DNA of 40,954 nucleotides from Bacillus sp. MM2020_1 (GTDB lineage Bacteria > Bacillota > Bacilli > Bacillales > Cytobacillaceae), in NCBI GenBank assembly GCA_011250595.1, contig JAANMP010000042.1:1-40954 (forward strand). The letters are read 5' to 3'. The position numbers were made by a program, and so were the translations under genes. The notes under the pieces were generated by a model. It worked only from the letters and a program-made list of their open reading frames with translations. It ran no database searches and was not told the origin of the DNA. This document shows, piece after piece, positions 32,756 to 40,954 of the stretch (positions are counted from its first letter, which is position 1; each line of letters begins with the position of its first letter).

Positions 32756-33433
32756 ATGGGTATTTTTAAAAGAATCAAAACGATTGCAAAGGCGGACATT
32801 AATGGGCTATTAGACGGGATTGAGAATCCGATTGCGATGTTAAATGAGTATTCTAGAGAAATGGAACAGGAAATAACGAAAGGTCAGAAAGCCCTCGCGA
32901 GACAAATTTTTGTCGAGAAAAAAACAGAAGCACTTATTTCTGAAACACGAGCGTTGGTGGAAAAGCGTACTCGCCAGGCAAAGTTGGCGATTGAACAAGG
33001 CGATGAGGCGATGGCAAAACTAGCCGTCCAAGAAAAGCTCACGAAAGAAAATCAGTTACAACTATATGTGGACCAATTAGCATCAATTAAGGGACAAACT
33101 CAAATCCTTATCGAAAAATTAGACGAGCTAAAGGAAACGTACAACCAATTGCAGCAAAAGAAAATCTTGCTCGCTTCACGTGCCAATGTGGCGCAGTCGA
33201 TGAAACAAATTCAAAAAGCGACGGTTTCTTTCAATACGGATGATATTGCAAAAGGAGTAGCTCGTGCCGAAGAGAAGATTTTATTCATGGAAGCAGAGGT
33301 TCAGGCGGGAAATCAGTTCTCGACTCCTTTAGCACAGTTTGACGCCGCCTACAATAACTTTGTGAGTGATGAAGAGCTAAATAAGGAAATTGAAAAGTTA
33401 AAGAGTGAAAAAGAAAAAGTGGCTGCATTTTAA
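32756..33433 (+). CDS. pspA: PspA/IM30 family protein, copy 1
   Basis: A 225-aa phage-shock/vesicle-stabilising protein, almost entirely alpha-helical coiled coil, with the N-terminal amphipathic helix MGIFKRIKTIAKADINGLLD and the family motif NPIAMLNEYSREMEQEI. ESCRT-III-like PspA polymers repair stressed membranes. AAGGAG is correctly spaced for ATG32756 (ATG32747 is too close). Confidence 0.92.
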   Translation: MGIFKRIKTIAKADINGLLDGIENPIAMLNEYSREMEQEITKGQKALARQIFVEKKTEALISETRALVEKRTRQAKLAIEQGDEAMAKLAVQEKLTKENQLQLYVDQLASIKGQTQILIEKLDELKETYNQLQQKKILLASRANVAQSMKQIQKATVSFNTDDIAKGVARAEEKILFMEAEVQAGNQFSTPLAQFDAAYNNFVSDEELNKEIEKLKSEKEKVAAF

Positions 33434-33518
33434 TCTTAATTTTAATGAAGGGACGAGGAGCACCACCTAATAGGCTGGGTGCTTCTCTTTCTATCTCACG
33501 CAGAAAGGAGGATTTATA

Positions 33519-34091
33519 TTGGATACAACAACGTGGATTCTTATTTACCTGGGGGGAGCATTGGCGGGGAGCATGATCCCTTTTATGAGGGTATATTTTT
33601 CCCATTTTCATAATTTGATCAACCTCGTAATTAGTGCTTGCTTGGAGGGTGGCAAAGTCCATCTGTATTTAGGGTTTAGTGTTCTTGCCTTGGTATTATG
33701 GATTCGCAACACATTTGGTGTAATATGTGTCCTTTCTGTTATTGTTCTCTTGGCTCTGCCCGTCTATTTCCGCTATCAAACTGTTTTAGTTTTACCTGTA
33801 AATGTTAACTTTGAACTAATTATCGTTCATATGAGCATATTCATAGCATCGGTTCTTTTTGTTCAATCGATGATTGGTGCGATATTGGTATGTAAACAAT
33901 CGTTTATGAAAAGAGACAATCCGAAAAGAAAGGCAGCACTGGTTCAAACAAAGTTAATTCCGACCGTTGTTTTAGGAATTATCCTGTTTGGACAAACCGT
34001 TTTTGCCGGTTACTTTTTTGCCATAAATTTTATCAGTCTTCCCTTTAGTCTTGATGGAAGCATGGGGACGGTTCTGCTGCTTCTTGTCTAG
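33519..34091 (+). CDS. M50B-like membrane protein, copy 1, with internal deletion
   Basis: A 190-aa multi-pass membrane protein, paralog of the 215-aa gene at 36020. TTG start after AAAGGAGG. Compared with copy 2, about 55 residues after ISACLEGG are missing, an in-frame deletion that removes the DGSG/AGYTG region. The C-terminus differs too: the last 10 or so codons (SMGTVLLLLV) are read from a GGGGACGGTTCT repeat half, so the native stop has been lost. Possibly a degenerating copy. Family assignment to M50B is by loose pattern only. Confidence 0.7.
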   Translation: MDTTTWILIYLGGALAGSMIPFMRVYFSHFHNLINLVISACLEGGKVHLYLGFSVLALVLWIRNTFGVICVLSVIVLLALPVYFRYQTVLVLPVNVNFELIIVHMSIFIASVLFVQSMIGAILVCKQSFMKRDNPKRKAALVQTKLIPTVVLGIILFGQTVFAGYFFAINFISLPFSLDGSMGTVLLLLV

Positions 34092-34147
34092 ATTTTTTAG
34101 TATTTATGAAAGGCACGACTAGCGAAATCGACTAGTTGTGCCTTTTT
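34064..34147. repeat. GGGGACGGTTCT half plus associated terminator
   Basis: The left half (34064-34075) lies inside the upstream reading frame. A terminator hairpin follows, GGCACGACTAG (34112-34122)/CTAGTTGTGCC (34132-34142) and T run. The same arrangement recurs at 36702 and 37514. Confidence 0.7.
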
Positions 34148-34192
34148 CTGTGTGGAATTTATTTTCCTTCTATAGAAATAGTGAACAAAGGA

Positions 34193-34220
34193 ATACCCAG
34201 GCATCGAATAGCCTGGGTAT
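34193..34220 (-). terminator. terminator of the small minus-strand gene
   Basis: ATACCCAGGC (34193-34202)/GCCTGGGTAT (34211-34220), just past the stop of the 58-aa gene. The CCCAGGC/GCCTGGG stem is like that at 31801. Confidence 0.7.
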
Positions 34221-34222
34221 CG

Positions 34223-34399
34223 TTAGCAGTTTAAATAGTGGTCATACATATCTAAGCATTCGAGCAGTTCTATTTTATATACCATTAATGCCTTTTTTAC
34301 CGTTTCGTTATAATTGTTATTGAGTTCAATGTTGCATTTCTCTAATTCCGACGTTTTCATCGCAGTAAGTTCATTATAAATATTTGTTAAATCGTGCAT
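34223..34399 (-). CDS. small protein of unknown function
   Basis: A 58-aa acidic, helical protein (MHDLTNIYNELTAMKTSELE to ECLDMYDHYLNC). The open frame extends to 34501, but AAGGGG before ATG34399 gives the better start. It is not recognised; it lies between the two PspA cassettes on the opposite strand and ends at a good terminator, which supports expression. Confidence 0.55.
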   Translation of the reverse strand: MHDLTNIYNELTAMKTSELEKCNIELNNNYNETVKKALMVYKIELLECLDMYDHYLNC

Positions 34400-34563
34400 T
34401 TGTTCATTCCCCTTACCTATTATTTTTGAAAAACCACATGTAACCCAGGCTGCTTCTCCTCTAGCAATCTTTTGACATGTCTTTTCTAAAAGAATGGACA
34501 CCTATTCGATTTTCTATACTACCAAAATCCTTTGTTTCCGAGACTTATCACTTGGTTATTGGA

Positions 34564-34689
34564 ACCTATGACATATTTCAGGAGACTTACAACGTAATTA
34601 GTGGAACTTATGACATATTTTTGAAGACTTATTACATAAATATTTGAACTTACTACATATTTTTCGAGACTTACGACATTTGCTGGATA
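34564..34689. repeat. 21-bp tandem repeat, 6 units
   Basis: Units start at 34564, 34585, 34606, 34627, 34648 and 34669, exact 21-bp period, core ACTTAYGACATATTTTT. Same family as 26563-26646. It fills the gene-free gap 34400-34792 together with unremarkable AT-rich sequence. Confidence 0.85.
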
Positions 34690-34792
34690 ATAAATGGAAG
34701 TTGTTTAGTTAGGAAGAATGGGAGTCACCAAGAATACCCTTCTTGTTAGTCGAACTCCTTGAAAAATAAAAAACTTTATAACTAGCCTCCGC

Positions 34793-34812
34793 TTTTCACC
34801 AAGTTTTCACCA
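34793..34812 (+). promoter_or_regulatory. direct-repeat box before PspA cassette 2
   Basis: Two TTTTCACCA copies with 11-bp period, identical to those at 32284; the following 40 bases up to the ribosome site are also nearly identical, so the promoter was duplicated with the genes. Confidence 0.5.
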
Positions 34813-34860
34813 AACTCTATTATTATTCATTACATAAGATAACGAAAGGAGATAAGAGAG

Positions 34861-35286
34861 ATGAACACAAAAGTGAAAAAGGGTATTTTCTGGGGTGTCA
34901 TTATTGCCTCTACGGTACTAGTTATTAATGTACTCCACTTTCTATTAGGAGGGGGCAGTGCTTTTGCTAGAGGTCCTCATGGACATGGCGGTGGCATGGG
35001 TCAGCGTGGCGGCGGTTTTGACGCCGGCCAGCAGATGATGAAAGGCGGTCACCAAATGATGAATGGCGCGCACCATAGCGGTGGATTCCCTTGGCTTTTC
35101 CTTATTATTGGACTGGCAGCCGTGGTTCTATTAGTGAGATGGCTTAGAAAGAAGTCAAAAGCTTCATCGATGCAACAGTTTATTGACACCTCTGTGATAG
35201 GCTCGCATATACCGGTCACAAACCAAAATGCTAGCGTTTTGGACCAATGGGAAAAAAATCTATTAAATAAAAAGGAGAATGAATAA
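34861..35286 (+). CDS. His/Gly-rich membrane protein, cassette copy 2
   Basis: A 141-aa paralog of the gene at 32353, about 80 percent alike by eye, with the same two membrane segments. The His/Gly/Met loop is longer (GGFDAGQQMMKGGHQMMNGA), an 8-residue expansion containing a repeated HQMM/QQMM element. Probably a membrane partner of the adjacent PspA. Confidence 0.75.
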   Translation: MNTKVKKGIFWGVIIASTVLVINVLHFLLGGGSAFARGPHGHGGGMGQRGGGFDAGQQMMKGGHQMMNGAHHSGGFPWLFLIIGLAAVVLLVRWLRKKSKASSMQQFIDTSVIGSHIPVTNQNASVLDQWEKNLLNKKENE

Positions 35287-35287
35287 T

Positions 35288-35947
35288 ATGGGTATTTTTA
35301 AAAGAATCAAAACGATTGCAAAGGCAGACATTAACGGATTTTTAGACGGGATTGAAGATCCGATTGCGATGTTAAATGAGTATTCGAGGGAAATGGAGCA
35401 GGAAATTGTCAAAGGTCAGAAAGCTCTAGCAAGGCAAATTTATGTAGAGAAAAAGCAAGAGGCACTAATTTCACAGGTGAAAGCGTTGGTGGACAAGCGT
35501 ACTCGTCAGGCCAAACTTGCGATTGAACAAGGCGACGAGGCGATGGCAAAATTAGCTGTTCAAGAGAAGCTCAATCAAGAAAGCCAGTTACATCTTTATC
35601 AGGAGCAATTAGAGTCGCTCAGGGGACAAACCAAAATTCTTATCGAAAAATTGGACCAACTGAAGGAAGCATACAACCAAATGCAGCAAAAGAAAAACTT
35701 GCTAGCATCCCGTGCAAATGTGGCGCAGTCGATGAAACAAATTCAAAAAGCGACTATTTCCTTCAATACGGATGATATCGCAAGAGGAGTAGCCCGTGCT
35801 GAAGATCGGATCTTAATGATGGAAGCGGAAGTGCAGGCAGGTAATCATTTTTCGACACCACTCGCTCAGTTTGACGCAGCCTATAACAGCTTTGTGAGTG
35901 AAGAAGAGCTCAATCAGGAAATTGAAAAGTTAAAGAGTGAAGTATAA
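35288..35947 (+). CDS. pspA: PspA/IM30 family protein, copy 2
   Basis: A 219-aa coiled-coil protein close to copy 1 (MGIFKRIKTIAKADINGFLD, DPIAMLNEYSREMEQEI) but lacking the last six residues (EKVAAF region). The two could co-polymerise or respond to different stresses. Start chosen as for copy 1. Confidence 0.92.
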   Translation: MGIFKRIKTIAKADINGFLDGIEDPIAMLNEYSREMEQEIVKGQKALARQIYVEKKQEALISQVKALVDKRTRQAKLAIEQGDEAMAKLAVQEKLNQESQLHLYQEQLESLRGQTKILIEKLDQLKEAYNQMQQKKNLLASRANVAQSMKQIQKATISFNTDDIARGVARAEDRILMMEAEVQAGNHFSTPLAQFDAAYNSFVSEEELNQEIEKLKSEV

Positions 35948-36019
35948 TTCAAGGGAAGGAGTACCATCCGATTGGCTTGGTGCTTCTTTTTCTATCTGGC
36001 ATAGAGAGGAGGATTTGTA

Positions 36020-36667
36020 TTGGATACAGCAACACTGATTCTTATTTACCTGGTTATTGGGTTAGTGGGGAGCAGGCTTCCTTTTGTAAAAGTGTATTTA
36101 GCTCATTCCCACAACTTGGTGAGCATGGTCATAAGTGTTTGCTTGGAGCGGGGCATAAATAACAAAATTTTGTTAAATCGGGATGGTTCAGGACAGACAA
36201 CCGGAAGTTTGACTTCACCGTTTAAAAAAGCGCTGATCTCGTATGCAGGTTATACGGGTGTTTCAGTGGCGGCGATTGGCTTGTTTTATTTAGTCTCGCG
36301 AGGTCATTTTCATTTGGTTATTTATCTATTCTTAGGACTTAATTTGCTTGCTTTATTGTTGTGGATTCGCAATGTATTTGGAGTGGTTTGGGGTATATCC
36401 CTAGTCGTTCTACTGATCTTACCCGTTTACTTTCGATATGACCTGGTTCTCGTTCATATGAGTATATTCCTAGCAGCGGTACTGTTTGTTCAATCGATTA
36501 TTCGTGCCATTGAGGTGTGTAAACAATCGTTTATGCCGCGGAGCGACCCGGGAAGAAAAGTAGCACTCGTACAAACAAAGTTTATCCCTGCAGTCATTTT
36601 GGGGCTCGCCCTGTTTGGACAGACCGTTTATGTCGGGTACTTTTTTGTCAGGAATTATATTATTTGA
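36020..36667 (+). CDS. M50B-like membrane protein, copy 2 (full length)
   Basis: A 215-aa protein with about five transmembrane segments, TTG start after GAGAGGAGG. The layout resembles M50B-type proteins: a His-containing segment (YLAHSHNLVSMVISVCLERG) where HExxH would lie, then DGSGQTTG, ISYAGYTG and WIRNVFGVVWG. The HExxH motif is not intact (HSHNL), so protease activity is unlikely; a membrane scaffold for PspA is a better guess. Third gene of cassette 2. Confidence 0.6.
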   Translation: MDTATLILIYLVIGLVGSRLPFVKVYLAHSHNLVSMVISVCLERGINNKILLNRDGSGQTTGSLTSPFKKALISYAGYTGVSVAAIGLFYLVSRGHFHLVIYLFLGLNLLALLLWIRNVFGVVWGISLVVLLILPVYFRYDLVLVHMSIFLAAVLFVQSIIRAIEVCKQSFMPRSDPGRKVALVQTKFIPAVILGLALFGQTVYVGYFFVRNYII

Positions 36668-36701
36668 CCGTGTGGGTGGCAGGTGGCTGGCCACAGGCCA
36701 T

Positions 36702-36874
36702 GGGGACGGTTCTGCTGGCACCCCCCTCTAGATTTCCCAATTTCTATACACCAAAAAAGGCACACCTAGCTAAAAATTTGCAAGTTGTGCCTTTTTTTTT
36801 TGTGCGGGTAAGACTAGGGGAAAGGACCTTATAGTGAGGGTCAACCCTCATTAAAAGCCATGAGAACCGTCCCC
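36702..36874. repeat. long GGGGACGGTTCT element with internal terminator, copy A
   Basis: Arms at 36702-36713 and 36863-36874. Inside is a terminator hairpin (GGCACACCTAGC at about 36761 pairing with GCAAGTTGTGCC and a T run). About 75-80 percent identical by eye to the element at 37514-37681, indicating duplication. Confidence 0.8.
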
Positions 36875-36883
36875 AAGGGATAA

Positions 36884-37354
36884 TCAATTTCTTTCTCTTG
36901 CCACTTGCGTATCCCTAATGTTCTTTTGAACCGTAATGGCTGCAAATAAACTTAGAACAAATGCCATACCGTAAAATCCCTTCTCGCTTAAATCAATACT
37001 TCCTGCATTGAATAAACCGATCCCCATTAATGCTATAGCTACAATAAGTGCAAACCAACTAATACCATAATAAATATTAGTAACTGGTATTCCCTCATCT
37101 TTATCTCTTACTGCTTTTTGTAAAGAAACCGCTGAATAGAGCCCGAATACCAAAACGGCAAAGTAATATCCCTTTTCGTTCAGTTGCATCGATGCGTTAT
37201 ATAAGCCGATTAGATAAGCCGTCACACCTACCAATAACGCTGCCCAAGAAGCCCCTTTGAAAGCTGGCGTCGGTTCTCCCTCTTTCCTTTCTATTTTCAC
37301 TTTTGGATCATTTTGCTTCCCTTTATCTAATAAAACCTCATGATCATTCGACAT
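36884..37354 (-). CDS. YiaA/YiaB-family membrane protein
   Basis: A 156-aa protein with two similar halves, each with two transmembrane helices (ALLVGVTAYLIGLYNASMQL, YFAVLVFGLYSAVSLQKAVRD; ALIVAIALMGIGLFNAGSI, FYGMAFVLSLFAAITVQKNI). This is the YiaAB pattern. Role unknown. The frame opens at 37408, but GAGGGGGGCG favours ATG37354. Confidence 0.85.
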   Translation of the reverse strand: MSNDHEVLLDKGKQNDPKVKIERKEGEPTPAFKGASWAALLVGVTAYLIGLYNASMQLNEKGYYFAVLVFGLYSAVSLQKAVRDKDEGIPVTNIYYGISWFALIVAIALMGIGLFNAGSIDLSEKGFYGMAFVLSLFAAITVQKNIRDTQVARERN

Positions 37355-37513
37355 TGAATGCTTCGCCCCCCTCTTTTTATCTATATAAACGGAGCACTGC
37401 AGAGACACTGAAGTGCTCCTACCTAAATCTATTATATAGAAATATCTTACAATTAGTAGATAATTTTATTCATAATGTTGTTGATTTTGCTCGCGGAGTT
37501 TCCGCGGGTCCGC

Positions 37514-37681
37514 GGGGACGGTTCTGCTGGCTTTTTCACTAGCTTTCCCAATTTCTATACAGTAAAAAAGGCACAACTAGCTAAAAATTCGCTAGTTGTG
37601 CCTTTTTTTGCGGGTAATGAACAAGGGAAAGGACCTTATTGTGAGGGCCCCCCCACATTAAAAGCCAGGAGAACCGTCCCC
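37514..37681. repeat. long GGGGACGGTTCT element with internal terminator, copy B
   Basis: Arms 37514-37525 and 37670-37681, with a perfect 12-bp terminator stem inside (37570-37581/37591-37602, T run 37603-37609). It occupies most of the gap 37355-37699 where no gene is seen. Confidence 0.85.
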
Positions 37682-37699
37682 TTGCTTCCCCTTGCTTCC

Positions 37700-40195
37700 C
37701 TATTTATATTTTGGTATATCAAGTACCAATATATAATTGTTTAGTTGGCTATATAGTTCGTACATTTTTGTTGTTTGTTTAAAGGCCCAGCCGATATCTG
37801 TTGCATATTGATGGGTGGGATTCAGTGTTAATGATGCAGCTAGAGGGTTCCAGCGCATTTTATACAAGGTATTTTGTCCATTGTTTATATACCCATTACC
37901 TATAAAGGCTGCTCCTCCAATAATTGCTGCTTGAGGGGTGAACCATTTAGCATTATAGGCATATTTAGCCCCACACTGATCTGGGCAAGCATCTACTGCA
38001 CCGATTCCATACATATTGTAAGTTTTCTTAATTTCTATTAAGCTATTTCGATTCTTAGCCGTCGCTAATTCTAAATTTCCATTCTTATTCTTTCCTACTT
38101 CAATGCCATTTGCCAAATTGGAATGACCGTTCCCAGTTTCTAATAGGGCATGAGAAATCAAATAAACTTCATTTATGCCATATTTTTTGGCGCCATCAAC
38201 AAAGTATTTTGCTTTCCCTGTTAAACTACCTTTGCCGCTTAGAATGCTCGTATTGACTTCATTCACATTAATATTTGCACTTTGTGCAAGATTCAAGTAT
38301 TGCAATGAGTCTTTTAGATTCCCTGTGAAGTTTCCACTATTCAAGTAAAAACCCAAATCTTTTTTATCAGGCGTCACCCATCCTGAAGTGTATTTCACAT
38401 GGTACCATGTAAACCCATCGGATCCTTTTTTACTAGAATATAAGGTAACAACTGTTCCGTTTTTCACTTTACTTCCTTGGATATAACTCGTACCGGGGCC
38501 TCTGCTTAGTGTTCTATCCCCTGATACCGTCGCTTTTCCATTTTTAATACTTTCCTTAATAAGAGCATCTTCTCGAATCCAAAGCTTGTATCGTATATCT
38601 GTCTGTGGTCTAGCGCTTATTTGGATTTCAACCATTGTATTTAACCCTAAGTCATAATGAGTATTATTATTAATAACTCCCTTAGGTTTTACGAGGTAGG
38701 ATTCATGAATCCAGACGGTTTTGCCATTCAATACCCCGCGGTACCAGATGCTATTTCCAACCTTTTCTGTTAACTGCACCTGAAAAGCTTTCGCCTGGAA
38801 ATCTGTAAGATTTTTATAAGTTAAATTCTTACTTCCTCCCCAAGCCTTGCTATAGGCACTGCCCGTGCCTTTAAAATAGAAAACTTTGACTTTACGATCT
38901 ACCCCTGCATGCGAGTAGGTTGTAAGGTCTGAAGCTTTCACCCAACCTAGCACCCCATTGACACTGCTAGGTTGTTTACTTAATAAATAGTAGACTTGGT
39001 TATTGACGATTACTTGTTTTTTAATGTAGTAGACTTCATTGGTATAGGTCGAACCTGCTGAAAAGGAAGTGTCCTGAACACCAATCATCTTATAAATTTT
39101 TACACTGCTAGTTCGGATATGACCTAATCTGCTCGTTGCACTTTCTACTTTCACTGATACATGGCTTGAGTGGATCCAGACAGTTTTGCCTGCCAACACG
39201 CCGCGGTACCAGATATTCTTGCCAACCTTTTCGGTTTTATTGACCATAAACTCTTGGTCCTTGTAGGCAGATAGATTTCCATAGACGATATCTTTCTTGC
39301 CGCCCCAAGCTTTGCTGTACCCTACGCCCGTCCCTTTCATGGCAAAGGTTTTTACTTTATTATCAACCCCGACATGTGTGTAAGTTGAAACATCAACAGC
39401 TCTTACCCAGCCGACTATTCCTTTTTCACTGCTAGGCTGTTTACTTAGTAAATAGTAGACTTGGCCATTGACCTTCGCTTGTTTCTTAATGTAATAAACT
39501 GCATTGGTATAGGTCGAATCTGCTGAAAATGAAGTGTTATGATTACCAATCATTTTATAGATTTTTACACTGGCACTTTTAATCTGACCTAGTAGACTTG
39601 TTTTACTCTCCACTTTTAATGAAACATGGCTTGAATGGATCCAGACAGTTTTGCCTGCCAACTCGCCGCGGTACCAGAGGTTATTCCCGACCTTTTCGGT
39701 TTTATAAACCTTGAATTCCTGCTCCTTATATGCTGAAAGATTTTTAAAGATGATATCTTTCTTTCCGCCCCAGGCTTTACTGTAGGTCATACCCGTTCCT
39801 TTGAAAGTAAAGATCTTTGTTTGATTATCAACACTCACATGTGAATTTGTTGATAGATCCGTAGATTTAACCCAGCCAACAACACCATTTTTACTGCTTG
39901 GCTGTTTACTTAATAGATAGTAAACTTGTCGATTAACTGAAGCTTGCTTTTTAATATAAAAGACTGCATCCGTATAGGTGGAGCCTGCCAGAAATGAAGA
40001 TGAAAGTTTATTTAAGTTTTTATAGATTTTCACCTTCGGGCTTTTTATATGGCCAAGCTTACTTGTTGTGGTCTCTTTAATCGTTGTGGCTGCAACTGCA
40101 GCAGACGCATGACTACTATTAATTCCGAAGGTGTTACTTGGAATAAATAGACTAAAGATTAACAACGGAACAATTAATTTCGTAATATATTTCAT
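37700..40195 (-). CDS. secreted glucosaminidase with GW/SH3-like wall-binding repeats
   Basis: An 831-aa exported autolysin. A signal peptide (ITKLIVPLLIFSLFIPSNTFG) is followed by three about 150-residue wall-binding repeats, each with a GWVK..D and a VWIHSSHV/VWIHESYL GW-type end, starting near 45, 200 and 350. A bacterial SH3 domain follows (TLSRGPGTSYI, GWVTPDKKDLG), then a C-terminal glucosaminidase domain (ISHALLETGNGHSNLANG, with the catalytic Glu, and AIIGGAAFIGNGYINNGQNT). It cleaves the glycan strand in peptidoglycan, like LytD. TAGGAGAT precedes ATG40195. Confidence 0.9.
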   Translation of the reverse strand: MKYITKLIVPLLIFSLFIPSNTFGINSSHASAAVAATTIKETTTSKLGHIKSPKVKIYKNLNKLSSSFLAGSTYTDAVFYIKKQASVNRQVYYLLSKQPSSKNGVVGWVKSTDLSTNSHVSVDNQTKIFTFKGTGMTYSKAWGGKKDIIFKNLSAYKEQEFKVYKTEKVGNNLWYRGELAGKTVWIHSSHVSLKVESKTSLLGQIKSASVKIYKMIGNHNTSFSADSTYTNAVYYIKKQAKVNGQVYYLLSKQPSSEKGIVGWVRAVDVSTYTHVGVDNKVKTFAMKGTGVGYSKAWGGKKDIVYGNLSAYKDQEFMVNKTEKVGKNIWYRGVLAGKTVWIHSSHVSVKVESATSRLGHIRTSSVKIYKMIGVQDTSFSAGSTYTNEVYYIKKQVIVNNQVYYLLSKQPSSVNGVLGWVKASDLTTYSHAGVDRKVKVFYFKGTGSAYSKAWGGSKNLTYKNLTDFQAKAFQVQLTEKVGNSIWYRGVLNGKTVWIHESYLVKPKGVINNNTHYDLGLNTMVEIQISARPQTDIRYKLWIREDALIKESIKNGKATVSGDRTLSRGPGTSYIQGSKVKNGTVVTLYSSKKGSDGFTWYHVKYTSGWVTPDKKDLGFYLNSGNFTGNLKDSLQYLNLAQSANINVNEVNTSILSGKGSLTGKAKYFVDGAKKYGINEVYLISHALLETGNGHSNLANGIEVGKNKNGNLELATAKNRNSLIEIKKTYNMYGIGAVDACPDQCGAKYAYNAKWFTPQAAIIGGAAFIGNGYINNGQNTLYKMRWNPLAASLTLNPTHQYATDIGWAFKQTTKMYELYSQLNNYILVLDIPKYK

Positions 40196-40670
40196 TTGAA
40201 ATCTCCTAATTATATTTTAGAGCCATCTTGAAAAATTTGCTTCTCTACCACCAATCAACAAATTTCAACAAAAACTCTACTTTTCTATTATCGGATATTA
40301 TTAATAGTTTGTGAACCCTAAAACCCTGGGGAAAATGTCCCCAAGTTTTGGTCCTCACCCTCTAGGTCTCAGGTCGGACCAAGGGTTGGCACCAAGGGGA
40401 CGGTTCTTGTGGTTGGCATTTACCACATTAGAATAGTGGAGAGTGTGATGGGGAATTTGGGAGTGGGCATTATATAGTAGAAAGTAGACAGTAAATTGTT
40501 AAAAGTGGACAGTATGTACGAGGTTTGATTAAATGAGGTATCCGGAAAAGTATGAAAGAAGCTTATCCACGTATATTTGGAATTAACCCTGCTTTTCCAT
40601 TTGATCTATATCCTGTGAAAAACTATCAAAAATGCTTTCAAGTCAAAAACTTTCTATAAAAAAGTAAATC
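40196..40670. other. gene-free stretch between autolysin and rRNA promoters
   Basis: No gene. A left half of the GGGGACGGTTCT family sits at 40396-40407; the rest is unremarkable AT-rich sequence. Confidence 0.5.
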
Positions 40671-40676
40671 TCCCTA

Positions 40677-40705
40677 TTGCATAAATAAATCATAGATGAT
40701 ACTAT
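40677..40705 (+). promoter_or_regulatory. upstream rRNA promoter (P1)
   Basis: TTGCAT (40677-40682), 17-nt spacer, TACTAT (40700-40705). Weaker match than the next promoter; tandem promoters are usual for rRNA operons. Confidence 0.5.
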
Positions 40706-40772
40706 AAGAAAGTCGCTTTTAGCCGAACGTATTTTATAGCGAAAAGTGATAGAAAAAAGATAAAATATTATA

Positions 40773-40801
40773 TTGACATAATGATAGAAAGTTGATATGA
40801 T
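40773..40801 (+). promoter_or_regulatory. main rRNA promoter (P2)
   Basis: TTGACA (40773-40778), exact 17-nt spacer, TATGAT (40796-40801), about 130 bases before 16S rRNA. Confidence 0.8.
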
Positions 40802-40829
40802 AGTAAATGTCGCTTCTGACATAACGAAT

Positions 40830-40859
40830 TGTTCTTTGAAAACTAAACAAACAAAATCG
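40830..40859 (+). promoter_or_regulatory. rRNA leader antitermination region (boxA-like)
   Basis: TGTTCTTTGAAAACTAAAC is the familiar Bacillus rRNA leader with a boxA-type core for Nus-factor antitermination and precursor processing. Confidence 0.7.
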
Positions 40860-40928
40860 TGCAAACAAACAAAAATTATTAGTTTCAGCTATGAAGCTAA
40901 GCCAACGTAACAAATGAGCTAATCAACT

Positions 40929-40954
40929 TTCTTGGAGAGTTTGATCCTGGCTCA
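40929..40954 (+). rRNA. 16S ribosomal RNA, 5' end only
   Basis: GGAGAGTTTGATCCTGGCTC is the universal start of bacterial 16S rRNA; by the position of AGAGTTTG (E. coli position 8) the mature 5' end is near 40929. The gene runs off the window. Confidence 0.93.

Noticed and set aside
33285..33662. 125-codon minus-strand frame over the PspA/M50B junction
   Set aside because: Antisense to two well-supported genes; no start signal.

Overview
The window looks like a chromosomal segment from a Bacillaceae member (Bacillus, Neobacillus or Mesobacillus type). The signs are moderate GC, strong AGGAGG-type ribosome binding sites, TTG/GTG starts, a Rex-type operator before L-lactate dehydrogenase, a YtrA-like GntR/ABC operon, and a Bacillus-style rRNA leader entering a 16S gene at the right edge. 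Species cannot be assigned from the sequence alone.

Positions 97-20973 hold a choline-degrading glycyl-radical-enzyme microcompartment locus, closest to the GRM1 type. It begins with a PocR-domain histidine kinase and an AraC-type response regulator. Next come a convergent iron alcohol dehydrogenase, a choline-kinase-like protein and a 10-TM DMT-type transporter. A long same-strand run follows. It encodes eight shell proteins (five BMC-H, one of them with a long C-terminal extension, one EutS/PduU-type, one BMC-T and one BMC-P), choline TMA-lyase CutC with its activase CutD, two aldehyde dehydrogenases, a PduL phosphotransacylase, a PduS-like flavo-iron-sulfur protein, and EutP-, EutT-, EutJ- and EutQ-like accessory proteins. 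In CutC every catalytic and choline-binding residue I could check is present, at a constant +1 offset from Desulfovibrio CutC. The inferred flow is choline import, cleavage to trimethylamine and acetaldehyde inside the shell, then acetaldehyde to acetyl-CoA and acetyl phosphate (CutF, PduL) or ethanol (alcohol dehydrogenase).

Positions 21061-31419 are ordinary accessory chromosome: a nitronate-monooxygenase-like enzyme, a GntR-ABC-permease operon behind three palindromic operators, a PsiE-like protein, an ADP-ribosylglycohydrolase, an Ada-like zinc protein overlapping an alpha/beta hydrolase, an MFS transporter, and ldh with a perfect Rex site.

Positions 31876-40195 hold an excalibur-domain protein, a tandemly duplicated three-gene PspA cassette (His/Gly-rich membrane protein, PspA, degenerate M50B-like membrane protein), a YiaA/B-like protein and a large secreted glucosaminidase. 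The window ends with two rRNA promoters, a boxA leader and the first bases of 16S rRNA.

The right half is rich in repeats: a dispersed GGGGACGGTTCT/AGAACCGTCCCC inverted-repeat family, a 52-bp palindromic tandem array, 21-bp tandem arrays at two sites, and a palindromic element inside the microcompartment operon. The most unusual coding observations are an aldehyde dehydrogenase paralog with Ser replacing the catalytic Cys, an alcohol dehydrogenase with no canonical start codon, a shell protein with acidic repeats and a possible nucleic-acid-binding tail, and a duplicated PspA cassette in which one copy has an internal deletion and a repeat-derived C-terminus.
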